A stretch of 9,031 nt of DNA from Chitinophagales bacterium (GCA_013695715.1 JACCZZ010000411.1:1-9031), one strand, 5' to 3'; shown: positions 1 to 8,669, numbered from the stretch's first letter. Made by a program: numbers and translations. The notes: a model not told the origin generated them from the letters alone.

Positions 1-795
1 CTTCTTTTTATATTAATTGTTATCTCCCACTGTTTATTTGCAAACATCTCTATTTGTTCCTGGAATCTTTTTGATTTCGGTAAAACCAGGAATAATGAGG
101 AAATAGAATATATTGCAAATACCGTCAAAGACTTTGATGTTGTCGCAATCCAGGAAGTAGTTGCAAAAGATCCGGGTGGTGCACAGGCTGTTGCAAGGTT
201 AGCAGATGCATTAAGCAGAAAAGGTGCTAAATGGGATTATGTAATTAGCGATATTACTTCAAGCACATCTTATAAGGCCGAACGTTATGCGTTTATCTGG
301 AAATCCGCCAGGATAATCAAAATTGGAGATGCATGGCTTGAAAAAAAATACAATCACGAGATAGACAGAGAACCCTATTTTGCCACCTTCCAGTCAGATG
401 GTAAATTGTTTACACTGGTAAATTTTCATGCCATCACCAAATCGGAGCAACCAGAAAGAGAAGTAAAATATTTAAAATTTCTTCCTGCAGAATATCCTGC
501 TAAGAATCTGATCTTTTGTGGAGATTTTAATTTGCCACCATCTCATTCCGTCTTTAATCCTCTTAAGAAGATCGGATACAAATCAATTTTTATCGGGGAA
601 AAAACTTCTCTGAAGCAGGAATGCATCTATGATGATTGTCTTGCTTCTGAATTTGATAATATGTTTTATGAGAGTACTAAAGTCACATTAATAAGCTCAG
701 GCATCATTCACTTTTATAAGAGTTTTACATGTATTTCAGAGGCACGGATGATTTCTGATCATGTCCCAATTTATTTTGAGTTTTCACTGAATTAG
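1..795 (+). CDS. Secreted DNase I-like endonuclease/exonuclease/phosphatase (EEP) family hydrolase, 5' end outside window
   Basis: The frame is open from base 1 to a TAG at 793-795, giving 264 visible residues. No in-frame ATG is seen, so the true start lies upstream of the window. The first residues are strongly hydrophobic (LLFILIVISHCLFA), like the core of a Sec signal peptide, with possible cleavage after A14, so export is likely. The EEP metal and catalytic motifs appear in the expected order: SWN (N22), QEV (E52), the ERYAFIW segment (94-100), NFH (H143), GDFN (D175, N177), EFDNMFY and the terminal SDH (D253, H254). These enzymes cleave phosphodiester or phosphomonoester bonds using Mg2+ and an Asp-His pair. 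Whether the substrate is DNA, RNA or a phospho-lipid cannot be read from this sequence. The gene lies 89 bases upstream of polX on the same strand. An internal TTG at 406 would cut off half the catalytic core and is not the start. Confidence 0.88.
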   Translation, partial: LLFILIVISHCLFANISICSWNLFDFGKTRNNEEIEYIANTVKDFDVVAIQEVVAKDPGGAQAVARLADALSRKGAKWDYVISDITSSTSYKAERYAFIWKSARIIKIGDAWLEKKYNHEIDREPYFATFQSDGKLFTLVNFHAITKSEQPEREVKYLKFLPAEYPAKNLIFCGDFNLPPSHSVFNPLKKIGYKSIFIGEKTSLKQECIYDDCLASEFDNMFYESTKVTLISSGIIHFYKSFTCISEARMISDHVPIYFEFSLN

Positions 796-884
796 TATGT
801 AAAATTCTTCTGCGGTGATTTAAGAAATATTATGATTTATTAAGAAAACAAGGGATGTTGTTTCACAACTCAAATTAACCATCA

Positions 885-2561
885 ATGTTATCTAACAGCG
901 AAGTCGCTTCAATGCTTAAAACGTTGTCTGAGTTAATGGAGCTGCATGGTGAAGATGATTTCTCTGCTAAATCTTTGTCTGTGGCTGCCTTTCAGATGGG
1001 CAAGCTTACAGAGAATGTTACTGAGATGAATAAGTCAGAGCTTGAAAAACAATTTAATAAATCAGTAGTATCCAGAATTAATGAAATTAAAGAAACAGGC
1101 ACTTTAGAGATGCTTGAAGAGCTGGTTGAATTAACTCCCTCCGGAATTTTTGAGATGATGCGCATTAAGGGTTTAGGTGGAAAAAAATTGGCTATTATCT
1201 GGAAGAAAGCTGGTATTGACAATATAGATGCGCTGCTAAAGGCATGCAGAAACAAGGAGCTCTCACAAATCAGTGGCTTCGGTGAAAAGACGCAGCAGAA
1301 CATTATCAGATCCATAGAAGATTATAAGAGTAATTCAGGAAAATTTCATTTTGCTACTGTCGCTGAGGAAGCCGATAAATTAGTTGATCTGCTAAAGAAA
1401 ATATTAAAAATTGATAAGATCAGTTTGTGCGGTGAAGTGCGCAGGCAGTGTAACATTGTTGCGAAGATTGAGATACTCTGTACGATTACTAAAAAGAAAT
1501 TTCTGGCTAATAAATCAGCTTTTAAATTTTTTATTATTGAATCATCAACGGAAAATGAGCTTACAGGACATACCATCAATGAATTACCATTTACCATTCA
1601 TTTTACTTCGGAGCGTGATTATTATTACGACCTCTTTGTAAAAACAGGTAGCGAAAAGCATGTAAATAAAATTATGGAAACCTTGCCTGCCAAAACCGCA
1701 CACTACAAATCTGAAAGTGACATTTATGAGAAAGCAGGGTTGTCCTACATTTTCCCTGAGCTGCGGGAAGATCTTGCTGAATGGGAATTTACAACACACC
1801 AAAAAACTGAAAGCCTCATCACTGATAAAGACATCAAAGGTGTAGTTCATAATCATACAACCTGGAGTGATGGAGTTGATACTTTGAAAGACTTTGTTGG
1901 TGCATGCCAGAAAAAAGGATTTGAATATGTAGTGATTTCCGACCATTCAAAACATGCGCATTACGCCGGTGGATTAACTGAGGAGCAGATCATAAAACAA
2001 CACGCAGAGATAGACGAAGTTAATAAGAAGCTTTCCCCATTTAAAATTTTAAAAAGCATCGAATCAGACATTTTGATTTCTGGTGATCTTGATTACAGTG
2101 ATAGTTTTCTAAAGCGCTTTGATCTGGTAATCATATCAGTTCATCAATTGTTGAAGATGGACGAAGAAAAAGCCACCCGCCGCCTGCTGAAAGCCATTGA
2201 AAACCCACACACTACAATATTAGGTCACATGACAGGGAGACAATTGTTAATCCGCAGCGGTTATCCTGTTAATGCAAAGAAAATTATTGATGCCTGCGCA
2301 GAAAACGATGTAATCATTGAGATTAATGCCAACCCTTATCGGCTCGATATAGATTATACATTGATACCTTATGCATTAAAGAAAGGAGTAATGATTTCCG
2401 TAAATCCTGATGCACACAGCATTGGCGAAATAGACAACATCCACTGGGGTGTTGTTTCAGCGCGAAAAGGCGGACTGACTAAAGAGATGACTTGGAATGC
2501 AAGGCCATTGGGCGAAATTGAGAAGTGGCTTAATGGTAGAAGGGTGAAGAAAGGTATATAG
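885..2561 (+). CDS. polX: PolX-type protein: HhH, degenerate family-X polymerase core, intact PHP exonuclease domain
   Basis: The 558-residue product has the length and domain order of bacterial PolX repair proteins. Residues 1-72 form the N-terminal 8-kDa-like region. HhH segments lie at about 91-111 (IKGLGGKK) and 129-141 (ISGFGEKT). The polymerase core spans about 155-300, and the PHP domain about 315-550. PHP metal ligands look complete: H322 and H324 before SDG, D353-H354, E393, H420, H448 in the HMTGR motif, and D509 and H511 in NPDAH. The polymerase core is altered. GS-RR followed by GDID is read here as GEVRR (183-187) then AKIE (193-196), so the two aspartates become K194 and E196. 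The third, in the usual VDLR strand, aligns with T237. The nearby TGSxxH (254-259) is kept. From family knowledge the PHP domain gives 3'-5' exonuclease and related repair activity, while polymerisation is predicted to be lost. The ATG at 885 matches the usual family N-terminus. Confidence 0.93.
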   Translation: MLSNSEVASMLKTLSELMELHGEDDFSAKSLSVAAFQMGKLTENVTEMNKSELEKQFNKSVVSRINEIKETGTLEMLEELVELTPSGIFEMMRIKGLGGKKLAIIWKKAGIDNIDALLKACRNKELSQISGFGEKTQQNIIRSIEDYKSNSGKFHFATVAEEADKLVDLLKKILKIDKISLCGEVRRQCNIVAKIEILCTITKKKFLANKSAFKFFIIESSTENELTGHTINELPFTIHFTSERDYYYDLFVKTGSEKHVNKIMETLPAKTAHYKSESDIYEKAGLSYIFPELREDLAEWEFTTHQKTESLITDKDIKGVVHNHTTWSDGVDTLKDFVGACQKKGFEYVVISDHSKHAHYAGGLTEEQIIKQHAEIDEVNKKLSPFKILKSIESDILISGDLDYSDSFLKRFDLVIISVHQLLKMDEEKATRRLLKAIENPHTTILGHMTGRQLLIRSGYPVNAKKIIDACAENDVIIEINANPYRLDIDYTLIPYALKKGVMISVNPDAHSIGEIDNIHWGVVSARKGGLTKEMTWNARPLGEIEKWLNGRRVKKGI

Positions 2562-2625
2562 ACTACTTCCAATAAAAATTTTAGTTGCTGTAAAAGCAAG
2601 ATTAGGAGATTCTAATATAACAACA

Positions 2626-2646
2626 GTTTTTCCTATCGGGAAAAAC
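2626..2646 (+). terminator. Possible weak terminator hairpin downstream of polX
   Basis: An 8-base inverted repeat pairs 2626-2633 (GTTTTTCC) with 2639-2646 (GGAAAAAC) around a 5-base loop. It starts 65 bases after the polX stop. The stem is mostly A-T and no T-run follows, so it is a poor match to a classical intrinsic terminator. It may still separate polX transcription from the promoter at 2698-2727. Confidence 0.3.
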
Positions 2647-2697
2647 AAACCATATTCTCTGTATTTAAAATACCTGATACTAATATTTCCATACTCT

Positions 2698-2727
2698 TTT
2701 GTATTTCCGAAATTTCACTTACTTTTG
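2698..2727 (+). promoter_or_regulatory. Bacteroidota-type promoter for the rplA-rplJ-rplL-rpoB unit
   Basis: TACTTTTG at 2720-2727 is an exact match to the Bacteroidota primary-sigma -7 consensus TAnnTTTG. A TTTG at 2698-2701 lies 18 bases upstream, within the usual range for the -33 element. Transcription would be expected to begin around 2733-2735, leaving a leader of roughly 43 bases before the proposed TTG start of rplA. It is the only full -7 match I noticed between polX and rplA. The call is by pattern only. It also argues against the more upstream TTG at 2699 as the rplA start, because that codon lies inside the -33 element. Confidence 0.6.
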
Positions 2728-2776
2728 CCTTCCGTTTTTAGGGCACCTCACTTATTATACCAGAATCCACAATCCT

Positions 2777-3469
2777 TTGCAGATAACAAAGAAACGCAAA
2801 CAGGTCAATGCTAAGTTAAAAAGCGCTCAGGCCTATACCTTGCAGGATGCATCGAACCTGATCAAGGAAGTTTCAACACCTAAATTCGATGCCTCTATTG
2901 ACATTCATATCCGGCTCGGTGTAGATCCGCGAAAGGCAGATCAATCTATACGCGGCGTTGCCAACCTTCCGCATGGAACAGGTAAAACCAAAAGAGTTTT
3001 GGTATTATGTAATCCTGATAAGGAAGCTGAGGCAAAAGAGGCTGGCGCTGACTATTACGGCTTGCAGGAATATGTAGAAAAAATTGAAAAAGGCTGGACA
3101 GAAGTAGATGTCATCATTGCTACCCCAAGTGTGATGCCGAAGATAGCAAGGCTTGGTAAAATACTCGGGCCCCGTAATCTGATGCCAAATCCAAAATCAG
3201 GAACTGTTACGGAAAATGTAGCTGATGCTGTGAAGGAAGTTAAAGGCGGGAAAATCGCTTTCCGTGTAGATAAACAGGGAATCATTCATGCACCCATAGG
3301 CCGGGTTTCTTTCGCACAGGAAAAAATACTGGAAAATGCAAGTGAGCTGATTCATACCGTTGTGAAGATGAAACCCTCTTCCGCTAAAGGAACATATCTG
3401 AGAAGCGTTTACATGGCCACTACAATGAGCCCAAGCATACAGATCGATACCAAAACATTAATAAGCTAA
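2777..3469 (+). CDS. rplA: 50S ribosomal protein L1
   Basis: L1 binds 23S rRNA at the mobile L1 stalk, helps deacylated tRNA leave the E site, and often represses its own mRNA. The product is 230 residues from the TTG at 2777 (MQITKKRKQ), matching usual Bacteroidota L1 length and N-terminus. Diagnostic segments are [14 protein letters not shown] (65-78), the following [16 protein letters not shown], and the L1 signature [14 protein letters not shown] (130-143). Most relatives have G where this protein has N in GPRN. The frame contains no ATG near the start. An in-frame TTG at 2699 would add 26 unrelated residues and overlaps the promoter. The gene normally follows rplK, but no rplK sequence is seen upstream. 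rplJ follows after 8 bases, so the two are surely co-transcribed. Identity is very secure, the exact start less so. Confidence 0.95.
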   Translation: MQITKKRKQVNAKLKSAQAYTLQDASNLIKEVSTPKFDASIDIHIRLGVDPRKADQSIRGVANLPHGTGKTKRVLVLCNPDKEAEAKEAGADYYGLQEYVEKIEKGWTEVDVIIATPSVMPKIARLGKILGPRNLMPNPKSGTVTENVADAVKEVKGGKIAFRVDKQGIIHAPIGRVSFAQEKILENASELIHTVVKMKPSSAKGTYLRSVYMATTMSPSIQIDTKTLIS

Positions 3470-3477
3470 TTATCACT

Positions 3478-4002
3478 ATGGATAAGGCAACCAAAAAAGA
3501 AGCTATCGGGGAGCTCAGAGAACGATTTAGCAGGGCAACGAATTTTTATCTCGCTGATTCTTCTCATATGAATGTAGACCAGATAAATAAGCTGCGGCGC
3601 CTTTGCCATAAAGAAGGAGTTGAATTCAAAGTAGCTAAGAATACCTTGATTCGGAAAGCTTTGGAGGCTGTAGGTGGAGGATATGAAGGGTTGTTTGATT
3701 CACTTAAGGGACCCACGTCAATCCTTTTTTCTGAAACAGGTTCTGTTCCTGCACGAGTAATAAAAGATTTTAGAAAAGCGGGTGAACGGCCAATTCTTAA
3801 AGCTGCCTACATTGATACAGCGATATACACCGGAGATACATCTCTCGAAGAGTTGTCAAAGCTTAAAACAAAGCAGGAACTCATTGGAGAGATCATTGGT
3901 TTATTGCAGTCCCCGGCAAAAAATGTTATTGGGGCATTGCAATCTGCTGGTAATAAGTTGGGTGGAATTCTTAAAACCCTCGAAGAAAGGCCTGAAAAGT
4001 AA
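3478..4002 (+). CDS. rplJ: 50S ribosomal protein L10
   Basis: L10 anchors the L12 dimers to 23S rRNA, forming the base of the stalk that recruits translation factors. The 174-residue product has the expected N-terminal rRNA-binding domain, with the conserved KVAKNTLIRKAL (51-62) and LKGPTSILFS (76-85). A C-terminal helical region from about 134 (KQELIGEIIGLLQSPAKNV, then ALQSAGNKLGGIL) is the L12-binding helix. The ATG at 3478 lies only 8 bases after the rplA stop. There is therefore no room for the long leader that carries the L10-L12 autoregulatory site between rplA and rplJ in some bacteria. Any such control must act elsewhere, for example in the rplJ-rplL gap. Confidence 0.97.
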   Translation: MDKATKKEAIGELRERFSRATNFYLADSSHMNVDQINKLRRLCHKEGVEFKVAKNTLIRKALEAVGGGYEGLFDSLKGPTSILFSETGSVPARVIKDFRKAGERPILKAAYIDTAIYTGDTSLEELSKLKTKQELIGEIIGLLQSPAKNVIGALQSAGNKLGGILKTLEERPEK

Positions 4003-4024
4003 TTATATCTTTTTATTATCTGAA

Positions 4025-4059
4025 TGTAGTATTTGCCAATACGCTGCAAGCTGAATACT
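4025..4059 (+). promoter_or_regulatory. Possible alternative hairpins in the rplJ-rplL intergenic region
   Basis: In the 95-base gap between rplJ and rplL, GTATT (4029-4033) can pair with AATAC at 4038-4042 around a TGCC loop. This stem extends by TGTA/TGCA (4025-4028 with 4045-4048) across a 2-base bulge. The same left arm can instead pair with AATACT at 4054-4059 (AGTATT, 4028-4033). The two pairings exclude each other. The stems are short and A-T rich, so this may be chance. The position suits a processing or control element for L12 level. Confidence 0.25.
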
Positions 4060-4097
4060 GATATTAACTCATTAAATAATTCATAAATCAAATTAAA

Positions 4098-4478
4098 ATG
4101 GCAGACTTAAAAGTATTTGCTGACCAACTGGTTAACCTTACCGTGAAGGAGGTGAACGAACTTGCGAAAATCCTCAAGGATGAATATGGTATAGAGCCCG
4201 CTGCGGCTGCTCCAATGATGGCATCTGGCGGAGGTGGAGCTGCTGCTGCAGCAGTTGTAGAAGAGAAAACTGCCTTCGATGTTATCCTTAAGGCCGCTGG
4301 CGGTCAGAAGTTAACAGTTGTGAAAGTAGTGAAAGACCTCACCGGCCTCGGCTTGAAAGAAGCAAAAGACCTGGTAGATGGCGCTCCAAAACCTGTAAAG
4401 GAAGGTGTTTCCAAAGAGGAAGCTGAGTCAATAAAAACAAAACTCACAGATGCGGGTGCCGAGGTAGAAGTCAAGTAA
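4098..4478 (+). CDS. rplL: 50S ribosomal protein L7/L12
   Basis: L12 is the multi-copy acidic stalk protein that binds and stimulates elongation and other translation GTPases. The 126-residue product shows the full three-part plan. There is an N-terminal dimerisation and L10-binding domain (about 1-33), a flexible Ala/Gly-rich hinge (about 34-54, [18 protein letters not shown]), and a C-terminal factor-binding domain from about 55. The latter carries the hallmark [20 protein letters not shown] (76-95) and ends in EVEVK. The ATG at 4098 follows an A/T-rich stretch without a Shine-Dalgarno, as is common in Bacteroidota. It lies 95 bases after rplJ and 85 bases before rpoB. I see no clear terminator in the rplL-rpoB gap, so read-through into rpoB is expected. 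Confidence 0.98.
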   Translation: MADLKVFADQLVNLTVKEVNELAKILKDEYGIEPAAAAPMMASGGGGAAAAAVVEEKTAFDVILKAAGGQKLTVVKVVKDLTGLGLKEAKDLVDGAPKPVKEGVSKEEAESIKTKLTDAGAEVEVK

Positions 4479-4563
4479 GCTGTTTTGATTTGTTTGCTCA
4501 GGTGTCCTCACAGTAATGGATAGCTGGCTCTCTTTTAACTTAAGCAAGGTTTAAAAAAATCAA

Positions 4564-7500
4564 ATGGCAATAAAGAATAGCGAAAGAATAAATTTTAGCA
4601 AAACCCAGCTCAAGCTCGAGTATCCTGATCTTTTAGGAATTCAGCTACAATCTTTCAAAGATTTTTTTCAGTTAGAGACCACTCCTGAAAACAGGCAGAA
4701 CGAGGGACTTTACCGGGTGTTCACTGAAAATTTTCCAATCAGCGACGCCCGGAACATTTTCGTTTTAGAGTTTCTCGATTATTTTGTAGACCCGCCCCGC
4801 TACACCATAGAAGAATGTATTGAGCGTGGGTTAACCCACAGCGTTCCGCTGAAGGCTAAGCTTAGATTAAGCTGTAATGATCCTGAACATATCGATTTTC
4901 AAACGATTGTTCAAGATGTATTTTTAGGCAACATACCGTATATGACACCCAAAGGCACCTTCCTGATAAATGGTGCTGAGCGTGTAGTAGTGTCACAGTT
5001 GCATCGTTCACCCGGTGTATTTTTTGGCCAATCAGTTCATCCGAATGGCACTCGTATTTATTCAGCCAGAGTAATTCCTTTCAAAGGAGCATGGATGGAA
5101 TTTGCGACCGACATCAACACGGTAATGTACGCTTATATAGATCGCAAGAAAAAATTTCCCGTCACCACCCTTCTGAGGGCTATAGGATGGGATACTGATA
5201 AAGACATATTACAGCTTTTCGAATTGTCCGATGAAATACCCGCAAAACGGGATTCATTACAGAAAGCGATAGGACGTAAGCTAGCGGCTCGTGTATTGAG
5301 AAGCTGGAATGAAGATTTTGTGGATGAGGATACAGGTGAGGTTGTTACAATTACTCGTAATGAAGTAGTGTTGGAACGCGATACTGCGCTTTCTGAAGAA
5401 AATATTGAGGAAATAATTGAAACTGGTATAGAGACAGTGATTCTGCAGAAAGAATTGGTAGGTGCCGATTATTCCATCATCTTTAATACTCTTCAAAAAG
5501 ATACCTCTAACTCTGAGCTTGAAGCAGTTCAGTACATTTATCGTCAGTTACGCGGAGCAGATGCTCCTGATGATGAAACTGCCCGTGGTATCATTGAAAA
5601 ATTGTTTTTCTCTGATAAGAGATATGATCTCGGTGAGGTTGGACGCTATAAAATAAATCAGAAGTTAAGAAAAGATATTGACCTTGAAACAAAGGTATTG
5701 ACGAAGGAAGATATCGTTGCAATAGTAAAGTATCTTGTTCAACTGGTAAATGACAAGGCTGTTGTTGATGACATTGATCACCTCAGTAACCGCCGGGTAA
5801 GAACAGTTGGAGAACAATTATATTCTCAGTTTGGAGTAGGCCTTGCACGTATGGCCCGCACCATCCGGGAGCGGATGAACGTTCGCGACAATGAGGTATT
5901 TACTCCTATTGACCTGATTAATGCACGGACGCTGTCTTCAGTAATAAATTCCTTCTTTGGAACCTCTCAGCTTTCCCAGTTCTTAGATCAAACCAACCCG
6001 CTTGCAGAAATTACTCATAAGAGGCGTATTTCCGCACTTGGTCCCGGTGGTCTCTCGCGCGAGCGTGCTGGCTTCGAAGTGAGGGACGTACACTATTCGC
6101 ACTACGGCCGTCTATGTACCATTGAAACTCCTGAAGGTCCAAACATTGGCCTCATCTCTACCCTTTGCGTTCATGCGAAGATTAACAGGATGGGTTTCAT
6201 AGAAACACCTTACATGAAGGTTACTAATGGCAAGGTAGAGCTGAAAAAGAAGGTAGAATTTCTTTCTGCCGATGAGGAAGACGAAAAGGTTATTGCTCAG
6301 GCGAATGTGCCTGTAAACGAAAAAGGTGAGTTCACCATAGATCGAATCAAAAGTCGTCACCAGGGTGATTTCCCTATCGTGGAACCGGATAAGGTAGAAT
6401 ATATGGATGTGGCACCCAATCAAATTGTTGGTGTGTCGGCATCACTGATTCCTTTTCTTGAACACGATGATGCAAATCGTGCATTGATGGGTTCAAACAT
6501 GCAGCGCCAGTCAGTACCACTTCTTAAGCCTGAATCTCCAATCGTAGGTACCGGCCTTGAAGCCAAGGCTGCTATGGACTCACGGATGTTGCTTAATGCA
6601 GAAGGGAATGGTGTGATAGAATATGTGGATGCGGATGAAATAGTGGTAAACTATGAGCGGGATGAAGAGCAGGACATGATCAGTTTTGATACCGGCCGCA
6701 CAGTTTATAAACTATTAAAATTCAAAAAAACAAATCAAAGCACATGCATTAACCTGAAGCCTATTGTTAAGAAAGGTGAAAAAGTTAAGGCAGGTCAGAT
6801 TCTGTGTGAAGGTTATGCCACCCAGGATGGCGAAATGGCTCTTGGCCAAAACCTGCAGGTAGCGTTCATGCCATGGAAGGGCTACAACTTTGAGGATGCA
6901 ATTGTATTGAGTGAAAGGATGTTGCGTGAAGACGTTTTTACCTCCATACATATTGAAGAATATGAATTAGAGGTGCGTGACACAAAGCTTGGAGAAGAGG
7001 AGCTGACGCCGGATATTCCAAATGTAAGTGAAGAAGCTACACGCAACCTCGATGACTCCGGCATCATCCGCGTTGGGGCACATGTAAAGGAGGGTGATAT
7101 TCTCATTGGAAAAATTACTCCGAAAGGAGAAAGCGATCCTACTCCCGAGGAGAAATTGCTCCGCGCAATCTTTGGTGATAAAGCAGGAGATGTGAAAGAT
7201 GCTTCTTTAAAGGCACCCCCTTCTACTGATGGTGTTGTTATTGATAAGAAGCTTTTCTCGCGTGCTAAGAAGGATAAGAATTCAAAAGCAAAGGAGAAGG
7301 TTTCTTTAGAGAAGCTGGATAAGGAACACACCAAAGCCATTGGAATAATAAAAGATACTCTTATTGAAAAGCTGATGAAGCTTTTAAAGGATAAAGCCTC
7401 AAAGGGTATCGTAAATGTTTATAAAGAAGTTGTGGTGGCAAAAGGTGTGAAATTTAGTGCGAGAGTGCTGAACGACATCAACTACCAGGAAGTGGATCAG

Positions 7501-8367
7501 GGAAATTGGACGAATGATGACCATACGAATGAACTGATCAAGATTCTTCTTCACAATTATACCATAAAGCACAATGAAGAAATAGGCCGGTATAAGCGTG
7601 AAAAGTTTAACATAAGTATTGGGGATGAGTTGCCCTCCGGTGTGTTGAAGCTTGCTAAAGTTTATCTTGCTAAGAAGCGAAAACTTAAAGTTGGTGATAA
7701 GCTTGCAGGGCGTCATGGAAATAAAGGTATTGTTGCGAAGATCGTTAGGGATGAGGATATGCCTTTCCTAAATGACGGAACAGCTGTTGACATAGTTCTT
7801 AATCCGCTTGGCGTTCCTTCACGCATGAACCTCGGACAGATCTATGAAACAGTTCTTGGATGGGCGGGGAAAAAGTTAGGGATGAAGTTCGCCACACCAA
7901 TATTCGATGGTGCTACCATAGAAGAGATTGAGTCTTATATTGAAAGAGCACAACTCCCATCCTTAGGTAAAACCTACCTCTATGACGGTGAAACCGGTGA
8001 GCGTTTTCACCAGCCGGCAACAGTGGGGGTAATCTATATGCTGAAGCTCAGCCATATGGTAGACGATAAGATGCATGCAAGATCCATTGGACCTTATTCA
8101 TTGATTACACAACAGCCGCTTGGTGGTAAAGCACAATTTGGAGGCCAGCGTTTTGGAGAGATGGAGGTGTGGGCACTTGAAGCATATGGTGCATCTAACA
8201 TTCTTCAGGAATTGCTAACCATAAAGTCTGACGACATCGTAGGGCGGGCTAAAGCATACGAGGCTATTGTGAAAGGTGAAAACCTTCCCAAGCCAAACGT
8301 ACCGGAATCGTTCAACGTGCTTGTTCACGAACTGAGAGGATTAGCGCTAGATCTGAAGTTTGATTAG
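4564..8367 (+). CDS. rpoB: DNA-directed RNA polymerase subunit beta
   Basis: Beta forms one pincer of RNA polymerase and half of its active-site cleft. The 1267-residue product is full length for Bacteroidota and collinear with the family. The rifampicin region is at about 465-498, with D475, H485 and S490 matching E. coli D516, H526 and S531, all wild-type. [11 protein letters not shown] follows at 521-531. NFED is at 775-778, with acidic residues near the catalytic centre. K1046 and K1054 in the [12 protein letters not shown] motif correspond to E. coli K1065 and K1073, which contact the initiating nucleotide and RNA end. The C-terminal clamp contains [20 protein letters not shown] and ends in LDLKFD. 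A Lys-rich segment at about 893-945 is typical of the phylum. The ATG at 4564 follows an A-rich stretch. Position 519 is Thr where E. coli has Pro (P560). rpoC does not follow; a terminator does. Confidence 0.99.
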   Translation: MAIKNSERINFSKTQLKLEYPDLLGIQLQSFKDFFQLETTPENRQNEGLYRVFTENFPISDARNIFVLEFLDYFVDPPRYTIEECIERGLTHSVPLKAKLRLSCNDPEHIDFQTIVQDVFLGNIPYMTPKGTFLINGAERVVVSQLHRSPGVFFGQSVHPNGTRIYSARVIPFKGAWMEFATDINTVMYAYIDRKKKFPVTTLLRAIGWDTDKDILQLFELSDEIPAKRDSLQKAIGRKLAARVLRSWNEDFVDEDTGEVVTITRNEVVLERDTALSEENIEEIIETGIETVILQKELVGADYSIIFNTLQKDTSNSELEAVQYIYRQLRGADAPDDETARGIIEKLFFSDKRYDLGEVGRYKINQKLRKDIDLETKVLTKEDIVAIVKYLVQLVNDKAVVDDIDHLSNRRVRTVGEQLYSQFGVGLARMARTIRERMNVRDNEVFTPIDLINARTLSSVINSFFGTSQLSQFLDQTNPLAEITHKRRISALGPGGLSRERAGFEVRDVHYSHYGRLCTIETPEGPNIGLISTLCVHAKINRMGFIETPYMKVTNGKVELKKKVEFLSADEEDEKVIAQANVPVNEKGEFTIDRIKSRHQGDFPIVEPDKVEYMDVAPNQIVGVSASLIPFLEHDDANRALMGSNMQRQSVPLLKPESPIVGTGLEAKAAMDSRMLLNAEGNGVIEYVDADEIVVNYERDEEQDMISFDTGRTVYKLLKFKKTNQSTCINLKPIVKKGEKVKAGQILCEGYATQDGEMALGQNLQVAFMPWKGYNFEDAIVLSERMLREDVFTSIHIEEYELEVRDTKLGEEELTPDIPNVSEEATRNLDDSGIIRVGAHVKEGDILIGKITPKGESDPTPEEKLLRAIFGDKAGDVKDASLKAPPSTDGVVIDKKLFSRAKKDKNSKAKEKVSLEKLDKEHTKAIGIIKDTLIEKLMKLLKDKASKGIVNVYKEVVVAKGVKFSARVLNDINYQEVDQGNWTNDDHTNELIKILLHNYTIKHNEEIGRYKREKFNISIGDELPSGVLKLAKVYLAKKRKLKVGDKLAGRHGNKGIVAKIVRDEDMPFLNDGTAVDIVLNPLGVPSRMNLGQIYETVLGWAGKKLGMKFATPIFDGATIEEIESYIERAQLPSLGKTYLYDGETGERFHQPATVGVIYMLKLSHMVDDKMHARSIGPYSLITQQPLGGKAQFGGQRFGEMEVWALEAYGASNILQELLTIKSDDIVGRAKAYEAIVKGENLPKPNVPESFNVLVHELRGLALDLKFD

Positions 8368-8389
8368 ATAAACCTAGAAATGTAGATGT

Positions 8390-8430
8390 GCAAAAACCAC
8401 TTTGGGAAACCAGAGTGGCTTTTGCCTTTT
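8390..8430 (+). terminator. Strong intrinsic terminator after rpoB, possibly bidirectional
   Basis: The hairpin pairs 8397-8405 (CCACTTTGG) with 8410-8418 (CCAGAGTGG), including one G-T pair, around a GAAA tetraloop at 8406-8409. After a single A/C mismatch it extends with GCAAAA (8390-8395) to TTTTGC (8420-8425), and a second T-run follows at 8427-8430. Read on the - strand, the same stem is followed by TTTTTGC, so it could also stop transcripts coming from the convergent right-hand gene. It begins 22 bases after the rpoB stop and ends the operon. Confidence 0.85.
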
Positions 8431-8523
8431 AAGCCAGTAGGCGGATAGCGCATTATCAATTGACACACCCCTTCTACTGCCTGATAAAATAACCATCTGA
8501 GCCGAACGGCTTTCCTGGTAATT

Positions 8524-8669
8524 TCACCCTGCTTTGAGTTTATCGAGGAGGCCCTTGAGCGAAGGATTTACTATCTTGTCTATCGGTAAGCTCGTCAATT
8601 CATTGAGTGAGGAATTCTTATCCTGTCAATCACAATATTAGAAGAAAAACTATCCTTATAAGCATTGTT
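8524..8669 (-). pseudogene. Possible remnant of a - strand gene, frameshifted
   Basis: Read on the - strand, 8669-8598 is open (NNAYKDSFSSNIVID, then nine more residues). A second frame from 8625 down to a TGA at 8524-8526 gives QDKNSSLNELTSLPIDKIV followed by NPSLKGLLDKLKAG. Both have ordinary protein-like composition, and one indel near 8622-8630 would join them into a continuous C-terminal stretch of about 48 residues. I do not recognise the family. No start or upstream continuation is visible, so chance open frames cannot be excluded. Confidence 0.22.

Noticed and set aside
406..795. Reading the first gene as a 129-residue protein starting at TTG 406
   Set aside because: The same frame is open to base 1 and contains the upstream WN, QE and ERYAFIW motifs of the EEP fold, so 406 is internal.
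857..869. Dyad GTTGT-TTC-ACAAC upstream of polX as an operator
   Set aside because: The arms are only 5 bases, no promoter box is seen nearby, and such dyads are common by chance.
2699..2776. Extension of L1 to a TTG at 2699
   Set aside because: The extra 26 residues do not resemble L1, and the codon overlaps the -33 promoter element and lies upstream of the expected transcript start.
2733..2776. L1 autoregulatory binding site in the rplA leader
   Set aside because: Only a trivial AGG/CCT pairing is visible, with no convincing mimic of the 23S L1-binding site.
2572..2817. Long open + strand frame between polX and rplA (ILVAVKARLGDSNITTVF...)
   Set aside because: It has no ATG, runs through the promoter into rplA in another frame, and matches no family I know, including rplK.
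3782..4054. Open frame overlapping the end of rplJ
   Set aside because: It overlaps the conserved L10 C-terminus in another frame and has no recognisable domain.
6882..7340. 152-codon open frame antisense to rpoB
   Set aside because: It is Ser/Phe-rich, as expected for the complement of a Lys/Glu-rich coding segment, and lies wholly inside a conserved gene.
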